This document shows, one piece after another, positions 44,688 to 52,898 of a stretch of DNA of 52,898 bases. The DNA comes from Bacteroidota bacterium. Lineage in GTDB: Bacteria > Bacteroidota > Bacteroidia > CAILMK01 > JAAYUY01. The translations under genes were made by a program, and so were the position numbers. The notes below the pieces were generated by a model. The model was given only the letters and a program-made list of their open reading frames with translations, ran no database searches and was not told the DNA's origin. Location: assembly GCA_018698135.1 (NCBI GenBank), contig JABINZ010000098.1, forward strand, positions 1 through 52,898, written 5' to 3'. Within the stretch, counting starts at the first letter, position 1. Each line of letters starts with the position of its first letter.

Positions 44688-47471
44688 TCATTGAATAAGC
44701 ACAGTTTGATAGCTTAGAACGCCTGCATCTTCAATTCGAATCAGGTAAATTCCACTACTAAGTTTGGCGAAATTAAACTCTTTAAAGAAGTTCGAGTTAT
44801 TGACCTCACAATTCTCAGTATAAATCTGCTGTCCTTTTAAATCCACTATTTGGATGGAAATATCTCTGATTTCAGCTGATTTAGTATGATAGGAAAGACT
44901 AAATTTTCCATTTGATGGATTGGGGTAAACCTGAATAGCTGCATTTGTTTTTTGTTCCTTTATTCCAATACTGTAAACGGATAAATCTATTACTATGCTA
45001 TCTGTAAAACAGGAGTTGATGGCAAATAACTTTACTTCATAATTCCCGCCTGTTGGGAAACTATGTGATGGATTTTCACTGTTTGAAAAGTTTCCATCTC
45101 CAAAATCCCAATAGAAAGAATCTGCATTAATACTGGTGTTTTGAAACTGCACATCCAGGAAGTTAATATGCTTACTAAAGGATGCAGTAACCCAAGCTTC
45201 ACTCGAATCACAAAGCACAAAATCCCATATTCCCCGTCCGTAAGTTCCAAATCTCACTGTATTGATAGCCGGAATATAGTCGACTGACCAATAGTTTTGA
45301 TCAGGAGCTATTCCTTCAGCTAAATCATACCATGTATTCGTTTCCAAGGCAAAAACAAAAGGTCCGACTTCAGTAGCTGCAAAAAGATATTTTTCTTCTT
45401 TATCCGTAACAATTTTATAAAATAAGGTAGATGGAAGGTTAGAATCAAGAGCTGTGAAAGTTTTTCCATAATCGTGTGACACATAAACCCCAGGATTAGA
45501 ATAACCGCTTCCAGCAATATAAACAGTTGCAGTATCTTTAGTTGAAGCCAAGATATCTGCTCCATAAAAATAATGTGCACCAAAATCAGGTGTAAATGAT
45601 TGAAGTGTCCAGTTTATGCCAGCATCAGTCGACAGGTAAAAATCACCCTTACTGCTTACAACATAACGAATATCTGTATTCAAGGGCGAATATTCCATTG
45701 CTGAAATTTTCGAATTGTTACGGCTAAAATTAAAGCTTCCTTCTATAGCACTAACAGAAACACCATTGTAACTCAAATGAAATATGTGAGATCCTGAACC
45801 TGAGCTACCACCTGCTAAATATACTTTTGTAGGATCATTGGTATCTTCTAAAAGTGGAGGAATCCAGAAATTGCCTGACATGGCAAAATCCCAACGTTTA
45901 CTACTGGTGCTCAAATTAATATTGGGATAATAAATGGCAAATCCCGGGTAGACCATCCATATGCTGGATCCTAAATCTCCTGATACAATATGTCCATAAT
46001 CGCCACTGATGATTTGTTTGAATGAAAGTATATTACCTGGATCCAGACTTCGCTGATAACCCTGATCCTGACTTCCAGCATGTACTACATTGGGATCAAA
46101 GCGGCATGTATAGGTAGAGTAATATTGACTGACATTATGATTTAGCAAAGAAAGGTTCTTAACGCTTTTCAGCGAATCATTTGAAACATATAAACCGCCA
46201 TCGGTGCTTATAAACACTTTTTCTTTATCGAGTATAACGAAAGAGTTAATGCCGGGAATGTCGGCATGCAAAAGATTTTCAGGATCTCCATAATATTGAG
46301 ACCACAGATTAACTTGTGTCCAGCCAGCACCTCCATTGTAACTGCGGTAACAATTTACACCTCCGAAATATAAATTATTCGGGTTGGTGCTTGAACAACA
46401 AAAACTACTTCTTCTAAATGGACTTTCAGATACATCTGATTGGTAGGTCCATACAGAACCTCCATCAGCGGATTTGTAAATAGCGGTTCCACTTGATTGT
46501 TTGACAGCGATATATAATACAGTAGCTGATGCATCTTGATAGCCGCATAAGTAAACATTGCCATTTTCATTATAGCTTGCACTTCCAACAGTTGATAACT
46601 GATTATCTGCTTGAATTATATTGATTTCATTATTAATGAGCAAGTATGGATTGGAGGAATTATAGTAGTTGCACCACAAATCAAATTTGGAAACACTTCC
46701 ATAAGTTGCAGATGAAAAACTTAATATTTGGGTGAAACTATCACCACTGCTTGTTGATTTGTAAATGGATGTGATTGCTTCCCAGTTTGTTGCATCCCAC
46801 TCCTGAGCAAGTAAATAAATGTGGTTCGGTTTTTCTGAAGGAATGACCATGCGGTGGATATTTCCCCAATTTGCAATGTTTGCCAGACCATTTGCCATTT
46901 GCCAGTTTTTCCCATCATTATCGGTATAATAAACTCCTTCGATACCAAATTTACCGGAAGAAACCAATATTCTACGGTTATTATTCACATACAAAACCCT
47001 GACAGAAATAATATCTGGAATTTTGAATTGATCATTGATATTTTTCCAATTACTACCATCCAAATTTCCTATCCAAATGTTACCCCCGGATGAAGCTGAA
47101 ATAATTTCATTTGTGAAAGTGTCGTATTCAGCTAAATGAATTCGTCCTGATTGATTTTTACTGCCTTTCTCAAACCACGATCCTTTTACCAAACCATCAG
47201 CCAGACTAATCGAATTTGATGATCTTCTAAAGGAGGATGCATAATGTCTACTTCGATTTAATCTATAATTAATATCTTGCATTTGCCAGTTCAAACCTGC
47301 TTCTGCCCGATGCATTTCATCAAACCAGCTTAAGCGATCTTTGTAATTTCCTTCTTTTTCCTCGACAATTTCAGTGGGAGTGGGTACTTCTTGTTTATCT
47401 GTGTAGATGTAAATACACAAATAGCCGACTAGAAAGAGTGTGAAAATACCGCTGAAAATCCAATTTCTCAT
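44688..47471 (-). CDS. Secreted BNR/VPS10-like propeller protein with PKD and T9SS type A domains
   Basis: About 927 residues from ATG at 47471; the longer frame adds 17 residues before a better signal segment (WIFSGIFTLFLVGYLCIYIY). The main body has many BNR/Asp-box-like strands (YYTDNDGKNWQ, YKSADGGSVWTYQS, ISTDGGLYVS, LSTDAGINWT, VSHDYGKTF), as in sialidases and VPS10 propellers. A PKD domain follows (FYWDFGDGNFSNSENPSHSF) and then the type A sorting domain (VYPNPSNGKFSLSY, SSGIYLIRIED, VLIQ). It should be exported by the T9SS; the enzymatic role is not shown. It is divergent from the next T9SS gene at 47745. Confidence 0.85.
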   Translation of the reverse strand: MRNWIFSGIFTLFLVGYLCIYIYTDKQEVPTPTEIVEEKEGNYKDRLSWFDEMHRAEAGLNWQMQDINYRLNRSRHYASSFRRSSNSISLADGLVKGSWFEKGSKNQSGRIHLAEYDTFTNEIISASSGGNIWIGNLDGSNWKNINDQFKIPDIISVRVLYVNNNRRILVSSGKFGIEGVYYTDNDGKNWQMANGLANIANWGNIHRMVIPSEKPNHIYLLAQEWDATNWEAITSIYKSTSSGDSFTQILSFSSATYGSVSKFDLWCNYYNSSNPYLLINNEINIIQADNQLSTVGSASYNENGNVYLCGYQDASATVLYIAVKQSSGTAIYKSADGGSVWTYQSDVSESPFRRSSFCCSSTNPNNLYFGGVNCYRSYNGGAGWTQVNLWSQYYGDPENLLHADIPGINSFVILDKEKVFISTDGGLYVSNDSLKSVKNLSLLNHNVSQYYSTYTCRFDPNVVHAGSQDQGYQRSLDPGNILSFKQIISGDYGHIVSGDLGSSIWMVYPGFAIYYPNINLSTSSKRWDFAMSGNFWIPPLLEDTNDPTKVYLAGGSSGSGSHIFHLSYNGVSVSAIEGSFNFSRNNSKISAMEYSPLNTDIRYVVSSKGDFYLSTDAGINWTLQSFTPDFGAHYFYGADILASTKDTATVYIAGSGYSNPGVYVSHDYGKTFTALDSNLPSTLFYKIVTDKEEKYLFAATEVGPFVFALETNTWYDLAEGIAPDQNYWSVDYIPAINTVRFGTYGRGIWDFVLCDSSEAWVTASFSKHINFLDVQFQNTSINADSFYWDFGDGNFSNSENPSHSFPTGGNYEVKLFAINSCFTDSIVIDLSVYSIGIKEQKTNAAIQVYPNPSNGKFSLSYHTKSAEIRDISIQIVDLKGQQIYTENCEVNNSNFFKEFNFAKLSSGIYLIRIEDAGVLSYQTVLIQ

Positions 47472-47744
47472 GTTAAACTGTTTTATAATTGAATACAATA
47501 TACGGGCGAAATCATAAACCATATGGCGTCTATTTGAATTTATTATGACTATTTCATTTATATAATTGACACTGCAATTCTCATGGATGGATTTTTAATA
47601 ATGAATTAATTTGTAAGGTTATAAATCCTCCATCGTCTAAGAGGGAAAATAGGATATGAAACGAACATGAGTGAAATATTCCTCACATAAAGGGATGATT
47701 ATCATGTGAGTTCCATCTGACCTTAAAAAAACAATTATAAACAG

Positions 47745-48728
47745 ATGAAAAAGACAGTATATCTAATTTTGCTTGCACTCATGAGTATGCGTTTGCATGC
47801 TCAAACAAATCAAAGATCAATTGTAGAGCATTTTACCAATAGCTGGTGTAGTGTATGTGCCAGTAAAAACCCAGCCTTATATTCACTTCTTGATCAACAT
47901 CAGGATGTGATACACATTGCTTATCATCCGAGCAGACCTTATCCTGGATGCATTTTTTCGATGCATAATATGGCTGAAAATGATGCAAGAACAAACTTTT
48001 ATGGCATTTATGGAAGCACGCCAAGAGTTGTTGTCAATGGTAGTGTCATCCCAATTCAAAGTCCTACAATAAAACCAACTGACTTGGATGCACACTTGGG
48101 TCTTTATTCGGCATTTCGCATCAATGTGATGCAGGAAAGAGATGGCATAGATTCAATTAATGTTAAAACCACTATTTCTAAAATTGATACCAATCCTTCA
48201 AATATGTTGGATTTATATGTACAATTGGCTGAAAAGAAAATCAATTATGCATCTCCAAATGGAGAAAGTGTTCATCATGATGTTTTTAGAGCTTCACTTT
48301 ACTTCGGTAGTATTTCATTAATGAACATGGGTGATTCGCTAACTATTAACAGAAAATATGCTTATCACCCCGACTGGGAAAAGGATGAAATGATAGCAAT
48401 TTCCTTCATTCAGGATCAGGCAACAAAAGTTATTTTACAAGCTGAAGAGTCAAATTTATTAGAGGATCTGCCAGCAACTATTTTTGAAAATGAAGAGAAT
48501 GATTTTATGCTTGTATATCCCAATCCTGCCAGTCATTTCATTTATTTAAAGCCAGAATTATTGAATGGTTATGAAAATATAGCATTTATAAATACACAGG
48601 GTGAGATTGTTTTAAATAGTCAAGTAAACGATCGCCTTAATATCGAAACATTATCAAGGGGTGTTTATATTTTGAAATTGAGTGGTGAACTGAATAAACC
48701 CATTTATACCAAATTTATTAAGCAATAG
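47745..48728 (+). CDS. Omp28-like thioredoxin-fold protein with T9SS type A domain
   Basis: A signal peptide (1 to about 19, ending LHAQ) precedes a thioredoxin-like domain with the redox-type motif WCSVC (about 34-38) and YGIYGSTPRVVVNG, which carries the cis-Pro region. This matches Omp28-related surface proteins of Bacteroidota. The last 75 residues form the type A sorting domain (VYPNPASHFIYLKP, GVYILKLSG). The protein should reach the cell surface by the T9SS; the disulfide-active site suggests a redox or folding role outside the cell (inference). It is followed after 89 bases by the lpxD-type gene. Confidence 0.85.
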   Translation: MKKTVYLILLALMSMRLHAQTNQRSIVEHFTNSWCSVCASKNPALYSLLDQHQDVIHIAYHPSRPYPGCIFSMHNMAENDARTNFYGIYGSTPRVVVNGSVIPIQSPTIKPTDLDAHLGLYSAFRINVMQERDGIDSINVKTTISKIDTNPSNMLDLYVQLAEKKINYASPNGESVHHDVFRASLYFGSISLMNMGDSLTINRKYAYHPDWEKDEMIAISFIQDQATKVILQAEESNLLEDLPATIFENEENDFMLVYPNPASHFIYLKPELLNGYENIAFINTQGEIVLNSQVNDRLNIETLSRGVYILKLSGELNKPIYTKFIKQ

Positions 48729-48780
48729 AAAGAATACATTTTTGTAATCAGATTCTGTTTCAATCTTCTTAAAATTCATG

Positions 48781-48788
48781 TAGGTTTG
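48781..48788 (+). promoter_or_regulatory. Candidate -7 element for the lpxD-type gene
   Basis: TAGGTTTG (TAnnTTTG) lies 29 bases before the ATG at 48818. No -33 element was found at the expected distance. Confidence 0.35.
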
Positions 48789-48817
48789 AGCTTTAAATAA
48801 ATGATATTTATAGAGCA

Positions 48818-49771
48818 ATGAAGCTGAATAAACCTATTACTGTTCAAGAGGCAAGTGATATTCTTGACATATCTTTTGTGGGTGATGGCCAACGATTGAT
48901 TCATGGTATTAATGAAATTCATAAAGTTGAAGCAGGCGATTTAACCTTTGTTGATATTGAAAAATACTATACAAAATCACTGACTTCAGCGGCCACCATT
49001 ATTTTAATCAATAAAGAGGTTGACTGCCCGGAAGGAAAATCTTTGTTGATTAGTGATAATCCGTTTAATGATTATAAAAAGCTGGTGAATAAATTTTGGG
49101 TGGAAGAAGACGTTCCACAAAATGGTGAACTTATACATAAGCAAGCTGAAATAGGAGCTGGAACGAAAATTTTTCCGGGCGTTTATATTGCGCCTGATGT
49201 AAAAATTGGCCAAAACTGCATAATTCATCCATTCGTTAGTATTCATAATGGAAGTATTTTAGGCGATAGGGTGGAAATCAAATCAAATACGGTTATTGGA
49301 GGTGATGCTTTTTACTATAAAGGCGATGGAGTTCAATTTGAAAAGTGGCCTTCCTGTGGGCGGGTTATTATACATGATGATGTTCATATTGGATCAGGAT
49401 GTACGGTAGATAAAGGCGTTTCGGGTGATACGATCATCGGAAAACATACTAAAATTGATAATCAGATTCATATTGCTCATGGTGTAGAAATTGGTGAGCG
49501 TTGTTTGTTCGCAGCCAAAACAGGTATAGCCGGTAAAACAATTATTGAAGATGATGTAACTGTTTGGGGTCAGGTTGGCATTATTAAATCCATTCGAATT
49601 GGAGCCAAATCAACCATATTGTCTTCCTCTTTGGTCACAAAATCTTTAAAAGGAAATGCAACTTATTATGGGAATCCTGCTCGTGAGGTAAGTGTTGTCT
49701 ATAAAGAAATGGCGGCAGCTAGACAACTACCGGAATGGATGAAAAAAGTGGATAATGAACTGACCGATTAA
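48818..49771 (+). CDS. lpxD: LpxD-type UDP-3-O-acylglucosamine N-acyltransferase
   Basis: A 317-residue acyltransferase of lipid A synthesis. The N-terminal uridine-binding domain (1 to about 100) is followed by a left-handed beta-helix of hexapeptide repeats (IGAGTKIFPGVYIAPDVKIG and onwards to about 290), with the catalytic-His region IHIAHGVEIGE. A short C-terminal helix ends the protein. It is a little shorter than E. coli LpxD and has QFEKWPSCGRV in a loop. Bacteroidota often carry both a standard LpxD and a second related acyltransferase; this one could be the second. The fit to the family is good, the exact substrate less so. Confidence 0.78.
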   Translation: MKLNKPITVQEASDILDISFVGDGQRLIHGINEIHKVEAGDLTFVDIEKYYTKSLTSAATIILINKEVDCPEGKSLLISDNPFNDYKKLVNKFWVEEDVPQNGELIHKQAEIGAGTKIFPGVYIAPDVKIGQNCIIHPFVSIHNGSILGDRVEIKSNTVIGGDAFYYKGDGVQFEKWPSCGRVIIHDDVHIGSGCTVDKGVSGDTIIGKHTKIDNQIHIAHGVEIGERCLFAAKTGIAGKTIIEDDVTVWGQVGIIKSIRIGAKSTILSSSLVTKSLKGNATYYGNPAREVSVVYKEMAAARQLPEWMKKVDNELTD

Positions 49772-49834
49772 GGCTGTTTTACAAACATTAAAAAAACTAC
49801 ATGTTTGGCAATATAATTGAGGTAAGTAAGTCTC

Positions 49835-50209
49835 ATGATTCTAAAAAAAATTGCATACATAACATTAGCCTTATTGATTCTCGTAATCACCACTGGTTTT
49901 ACTATCGACCTGCACTATTGTCATGGTGAAGTTGTAGACGTTTCTATGAATTGGAATGCTAATTCATATAGTGGTGAAAAGAAAGCGTGTTGTAGTGATG
50001 CTATTCTTTACCTGAAATTTGATCATGATTTCCTTAAAACTATTGTCGATTTCAAGCAAGTTATAAATAATCCTACTCTTCATAAGCCTGATTATCTGAT
50101 ATTTGAAGAGTATCAAGGATACATTAATTCTTCATTTATAAAGAATAATAACAAGTTAGCACTAGTTAAGCAGGATAAATGTGTCATAAATCAGGTATTT
50201 CTAATTTGA
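49835..50209 (+). CDS. HYC_CC-type cysteine-motif exported protein
   Basis: A 124-residue protein with an N-terminal membrane or signal segment (about 5-23), then DLHYCHGEVVD (HYC at 27-29) and KKACCSDAIL (CC at about 52-53). The C-terminal QVFLI matches the end of the Bacteroidota HYC_CC_PP family. The Pro-Pro that gives the family its third name is missing here (NNNKLALVKQDK in its place). Such proteins occur beside TonB receptors with a CC plug motif, as here, and a role in thiophilic metal handling is inferred. A 53-residue peptide gene and the receptor gene follow on the same strand. Confidence 0.75.
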   Translation: MILKKIAYITLALLILVITTGFTIDLHYCHGEVVDVSMNWNANSYSGEKKACCSDAILYLKFDHDFLKTIVDFKQVINNPTLHKPDYLIFEEYQGYINSSFIKNNNKLALVKQDKCVINQVFLI

Positions 50210-50284
50210 AAAGATAAGCTTCTTGCCTATTTAGCATAGATGCTTTAGGTAATTCAGATCTTTATTCACAACAAAAAAAATTGA

Positions 50285-50446
50285 ATGTTAGTAAAATTAA
50301 TACTTGTTTCCATAGTTTTGGTGGCTATTGTGATGGCTGCTATGGGAATAAGATTGCTTCTTGACAAAAATGCTGAGATGAAGCATTCCTGTGGAGGTGC
50401 AGATTGTGGATGTGATACTGATCGAAACAAATCTTGTAATCATTAG
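50285..50446 (+). CDS. 53-residue cysteine-rich membrane peptide
   Basis: ATG at 50285 opens a short frame ending in TAG at 50444-50446. The protein has one membrane helix (about 4-26: KLILVSIVLVAIVMAAMGIR) and then a soluble tail with HSCGGADCGCD and KSCNH, four cysteines in 20 residues plus two histidines. Small one-helix Cys-tail proteins of this kind occur in Bacteroidota metal loci. The gene sits 75 bases after the HYC_CC gene and 14 bases before the TonB receptor gene, with the codon use of its neighbours, which favours a real gene. The function is unknown; metal delivery at the inner membrane is a guess. Confidence 0.65.
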   Translation: MLVKLILVSIVLVAIVMAAMGIRLLLDKNAEMKHSCGGADCGCDTDRNKSCNH

Positions 50447-50460
50447 ATAATTATGTATTA

Positions 50461-52734
50461 ATGAAACAAATATTACTACTTATAATAATAAGCTTTATAG
50501 CCCATGACTTAGCAGCTCAGAATCCTTCAAAATCAGAAGAATATCTGAAAGGTTATGTCTATGGTGAATTGGAAGGGAAAAAAGAAGCTCTGGTTGGCGC
50601 TAGTGTCTATTGGATGGGAACAAACAAAGGAACTGCTACCACAAACAATGGAGCATTTTCGATTCGATTTTTAGAGAATAAAACAACGACATTAGTTGTC
50701 AGTTTTATAGGCTATCAATCTGATACTTTAAAGATTAAGAATGGACAAAACAATTTGGAAATTGTTCTAAAAGCGATCATTAATCTGGATGAATATGAAG
50801 TAAAAGAAAAACGAGGAAGTTCATTTTATGCCAATACAAATCCAATAGCAACTCAAATAATTACCAGTTCCGAGCTGACCAAAGCTGCTTGCTGCAATTT
50901 GGCTGAAAGTTTTGAGACAAATGCTTCTGTGGATGTAAGTTATTCAGATGCAGTAACCGGTGCCAAGCAAATTCAACTGTTGGGTTTGTCGGGTGTTTAC
51001 ACACAAATGCAGTTTGAGAATATTCCTGAAATGCGCGGTATTGCTGGAGTTTATGGATTAACTTTTGTACCTGGACCTTGGTTGTCATCAATATCCATTA
51101 GCAAGGGAACAGCATCTGTTCGAAATGGTTTTGAATCAATAACTGGGCAGATTAATTATGAATATAAAAAACCAGATACGGCAGAACGCTTTTATTTAAA
51201 CTTATTTGGAAATAATTTTAAACGTGTAGAAGGTAATTTATATTCTGCCTGGAAACTGAATAAGAAATGGAGTACGATGGTATTCGTCCATGCCAATGAA
51301 TTTCAAAATAAGATTGATCTTAATGGAGATGGTTTCTTAGACATTCCAACTTCCAGACAATATAATGTGTTCAACCGCTGGAAATACAAAAGTGAAAAAT
51401 TAATGACACAATTTGGTGTTAATTACATCAGCGAACAAAAGGGTGGAGGTCAGCTTGGATTTAATGAATCAACTGATTTGGGAACACGAAATGCATACGG
51501 AATTGGAATCGATACCCGTAGGCTAAGTGCTTTTTGGAAAGCTGGTCATGTGTCAAAAAAGAAAGCAAATACCAGTTTGGCAATGATTCATTCATTTCAG
51601 TTGCATGAGCAAAACTCCTATTATGGTTTAAATAATTTTGATGCCAAGCAAAGTAGTTGGTATAGCAATTTTCTGTATCAATCCTACATTGGAAGCAGTG
51701 TTCATAATTATACCCTTGGTGCTTCTGTTGTTTATGATAATTATGATCAGAAATTGACTCAGGATACACTCAATCCTCAGGTCTTCCAACGCGAGGATAT
51801 TATTCCGGGTGTTTTTCTGGAATATACTTTTAAGCCAAATGATAAATTCGCATTAATAGCAGGTATAAGAGATGATTATCATAATCATTTTGGCAATATT
51901 TTCACACCCAGATTGCATGTTCGTTATAAATTAAATGAAAATACAACAATTCGGGCATCTGGAGGAAAGGGCTATCGTTTTCCAAGTATTTTAACTGAAA
52001 ACACGGGTTTGCTATTAACCAATAAGCAAATTATTTTTGAGGATGAACAAACCATGGAGGAAGCATGGAATTATGGTTTATTTCTCTCCAGAGATTTAAT
52101 GGTTTTTGGTCGTAAAGCTTTATTGAATATTGATTTCTATCGTACCAATTTTATCAGGCAAATGATAGTAGATATGGATGTTTGTGGCGAATTGATCCAT
52201 ATTTATGAGTTGAATGGCATGTTAAACTTTTACGATGGTAAATCCTATGCCAATAGCGCACAGGCAGAGTTTTCATTTGAACCACTTGAAGGATTGGATG
52301 TGCTTGTGGCTTATCGTTTCAATGATGTTAAAACAACTTATTTAGGAGAGTTAAAAGATAAGTTGATGAGTAAAAAGTCAAAAGCATTATTGAGTTTATC
52401 TTATTCCACTAAATGGGAAAAATGGCAATTCGATTACACCTTACAATACAACGATAAAAGTAGATTACCCATAAAGATAATTTTTACGGATACTGCTGAA
52501 ATAATCATGCCTCAGGAATACAGTCCTTCATTTTTTATTATGAATGGGCAAGTAACCAGACGATTCAAGAGTTGGGAAGTTTACTTGGGAGTTGAAAATG
52601 CGACCAATTTTACGCAAGCAGAACCTATTGAGTTTTATGACGAACCTTTTAGTTTGAATTTTGATGCCACCCGAACATGGGGTCCAGTAATTGGCCGTAA
52701 GATATATTTAGGTATAAAAATGAAATTATTTTAG
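50461..52734 (+). CDS. TonB-dependent outer-membrane receptor, candidate metal transporter
   Basis: A signal peptide (1 to about 19, ending LAAQ) is followed by a carboxypeptidase-D-like domain (about 28-105: GASVYWMGTNKGTATTNNG), a plug (about 120-235) and a 22-strand-type barrel to the C-terminal Phe. The plug holds KAACCNLAESFETN (about 140-153) and the conserved TGAKQIQLLGLSGVYTQM and ISISKGTASVRNGFESITGQI. At 757 residues it fits the copper/heavy-metal-linked group of Bacteroidota receptors. The paired cysteines, with the two cysteine-rich genes just upstream, suggest Cu or another soft metal; siderophore or other substrates remain possible. The next gene is beyond the window. Confidence 0.88.
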   Translation: MKQILLLIIISFIAHDLAAQNPSKSEEYLKGYVYGELEGKKEALVGASVYWMGTNKGTATTNNGAFSIRFLENKTTTLVVSFIGYQSDTLKIKNGQNNLEIVLKAIINLDEYEVKEKRGSSFYANTNPIATQIITSSELTKAACCNLAESFETNASVDVSYSDAVTGAKQIQLLGLSGVYTQMQFENIPEMRGIAGVYGLTFVPGPWLSSISISKGTASVRNGFESITGQINYEYKKPDTAERFYLNLFGNNFKRVEGNLYSAWKLNKKWSTMVFVHANEFQNKIDLNGDGFLDIPTSRQYNVFNRWKYKSEKLMTQFGVNYISEQKGGGQLGFNESTDLGTRNAYGIGIDTRRLSAFWKAGHVSKKKANTSLAMIHSFQLHEQNSYYGLNNFDAKQSSWYSNFLYQSYIGSSVHNYTLGASVVYDNYDQKLTQDTLNPQVFQREDIIPGVFLEYTFKPNDKFALIAGIRDDYHNHFGNIFTPRLHVRYKLNENTTIRASGGKGYRFPSILTENTGLLLTNKQIIFEDEQTMEEAWNYGLFLSRDLMVFGRKALLNIDFYRTNFIRQMIVDMDVCGELIHIYELNGMLNFYDGKSYANSAQAEFSFEPLEGLDVLVAYRFNDVKTTYLGELKDKLMSKKSKALLSLSYSTKWEKWQFDYTLQYNDKSRLPIKIIFTDTAEIIMPQEYSPSFFIMNGQVTRRFKSWEVYLGVENATNFTQAEPIEFYDEPFSLNFDATRTWGPVIGRKIYLGIKMKLF

Positions 52735-52787
52735 TATTATTGAACCTTAATAAATATTGAAGTTGTTCAAAGTCGAATGTTGATAAA

Positions 52788-52827
52788 ACACCAATGATAC
52801 CAAAATAAAGATTAATATCATTGGTGT
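52788..52827. repeat. 12-bp perfect hairpin downstream of the TonB receptor
   Basis: ACACCAATGATA (52788-52799) pairs with TATCATTGGTGT (52816-52827). On the plus strand an A-run, not a T-run, follows, so it is not a standard terminator for the receptor; on the minus strand TTTT follows, so it may end a gene coming from the right. Confidence 0.5.
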
Positions 52828-52898
52828 AAAAAAATATATGTTAAGTAAAGGTATAATAAAAAAGAGATCTGTCCAAGACTGAACTTTGGAAATTCACA

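Noticed and set aside
52788-52827. Hairpin as the terminator of the TonB receptor gene
   Set aside because: The plus strand has an A-run after the stem instead of a T-run; orientation fits a minus-strand transcript better.

Overview
The window is a chromosomal segment of a low-GC member of the Bacteroidota, probably class Bacteroidia. The evidence is five secreted proteins ending in type IX secretion system (T9SS) sorting domains, several upstream regions with the Bacteroidota -7 element TAnnTTTG, a TonB-dependent receptor with a carboxypeptidase-D-like N-terminal domain, and the neighbour pair enolase plus DivIC/FtsB. Standard stop codons are used throughout (TGA ends prmC). I saw no rRNA, tRNA, CRISPR array, prophage module, transposase or replication origin.

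Layout. 1-1540: divergent ribD (cut by the left edge) and prmC, separated by an intergenic repeat with imperfect inverted ends. 1541-5624: an intergenic CTTYGTG repeat, a degenerate CPBP-type membrane protein and an 861-residue membrane pyrophosphatase of divergent type. 5830-9087: a phosphoglucose/phosphomannose isomerase and aconitase. 9263-14855: a GT-C membrane glycosyltransferase fused to TPRs, a T9SS type B cargo protein and riboflavin synthase. 15022-17484: a secreted-protein gene broken by an in-frame TGA, then divIC and eno. 17662-22731: ndk, a coiled-coil membrane protein, a PpiD-like chaperone and fumC. 22779-27627: two M24 Xaa-Pro aminopeptidases around a PepSY-like lipoprotein and a Dabb protein, then a D-amino-acid transaminase. 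27698-33829: a surface-protein cluster with a small T9SS protein, two tandem paralogues with a predicted beta-helix and tail-spike-like look, another T9SS protein and a small membrane protein. 34138-38455: a voltage-gated K+ channel, a 5'-nucleotidase-type lipoprotein and a secreted propeller-transglutaminase protein. 38483-43529: lptB, and the compact set DEDDy exonuclease, sirtuin and recJ, then menB upstream of a repeat-rich gap. 43887-48728: a duplicated-domain lipoprotein and two more T9SS cargo proteins. 48818-52734: an LpxD-type acyltransferase, then a likely metal-acquisition operon made of a HYC_CC-type protein, a 53-residue cysteine-rich membrane peptide and a TonB receptor with a double-cysteine plug motif.

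How the genes fit together. Most of the window is housekeeping: respiration and the TCA cycle (acn, fumC, menB), glycolysis (eno, PGI/PMI), riboflavin (ribD, ribE), nucleotide balance (ndk), envelope biogenesis (lptB, lpxD, ppiD) and repair (recJ). The less ordinary content is the surface-protein cluster at 27.7-33.8 kb, the cysteine-rich metal-uptake candidate at 49.8-52.7 kb, the disrupted gene at 15.0-15.9 kb with a copied ribE tail beside it, and several intergenic repeat families.
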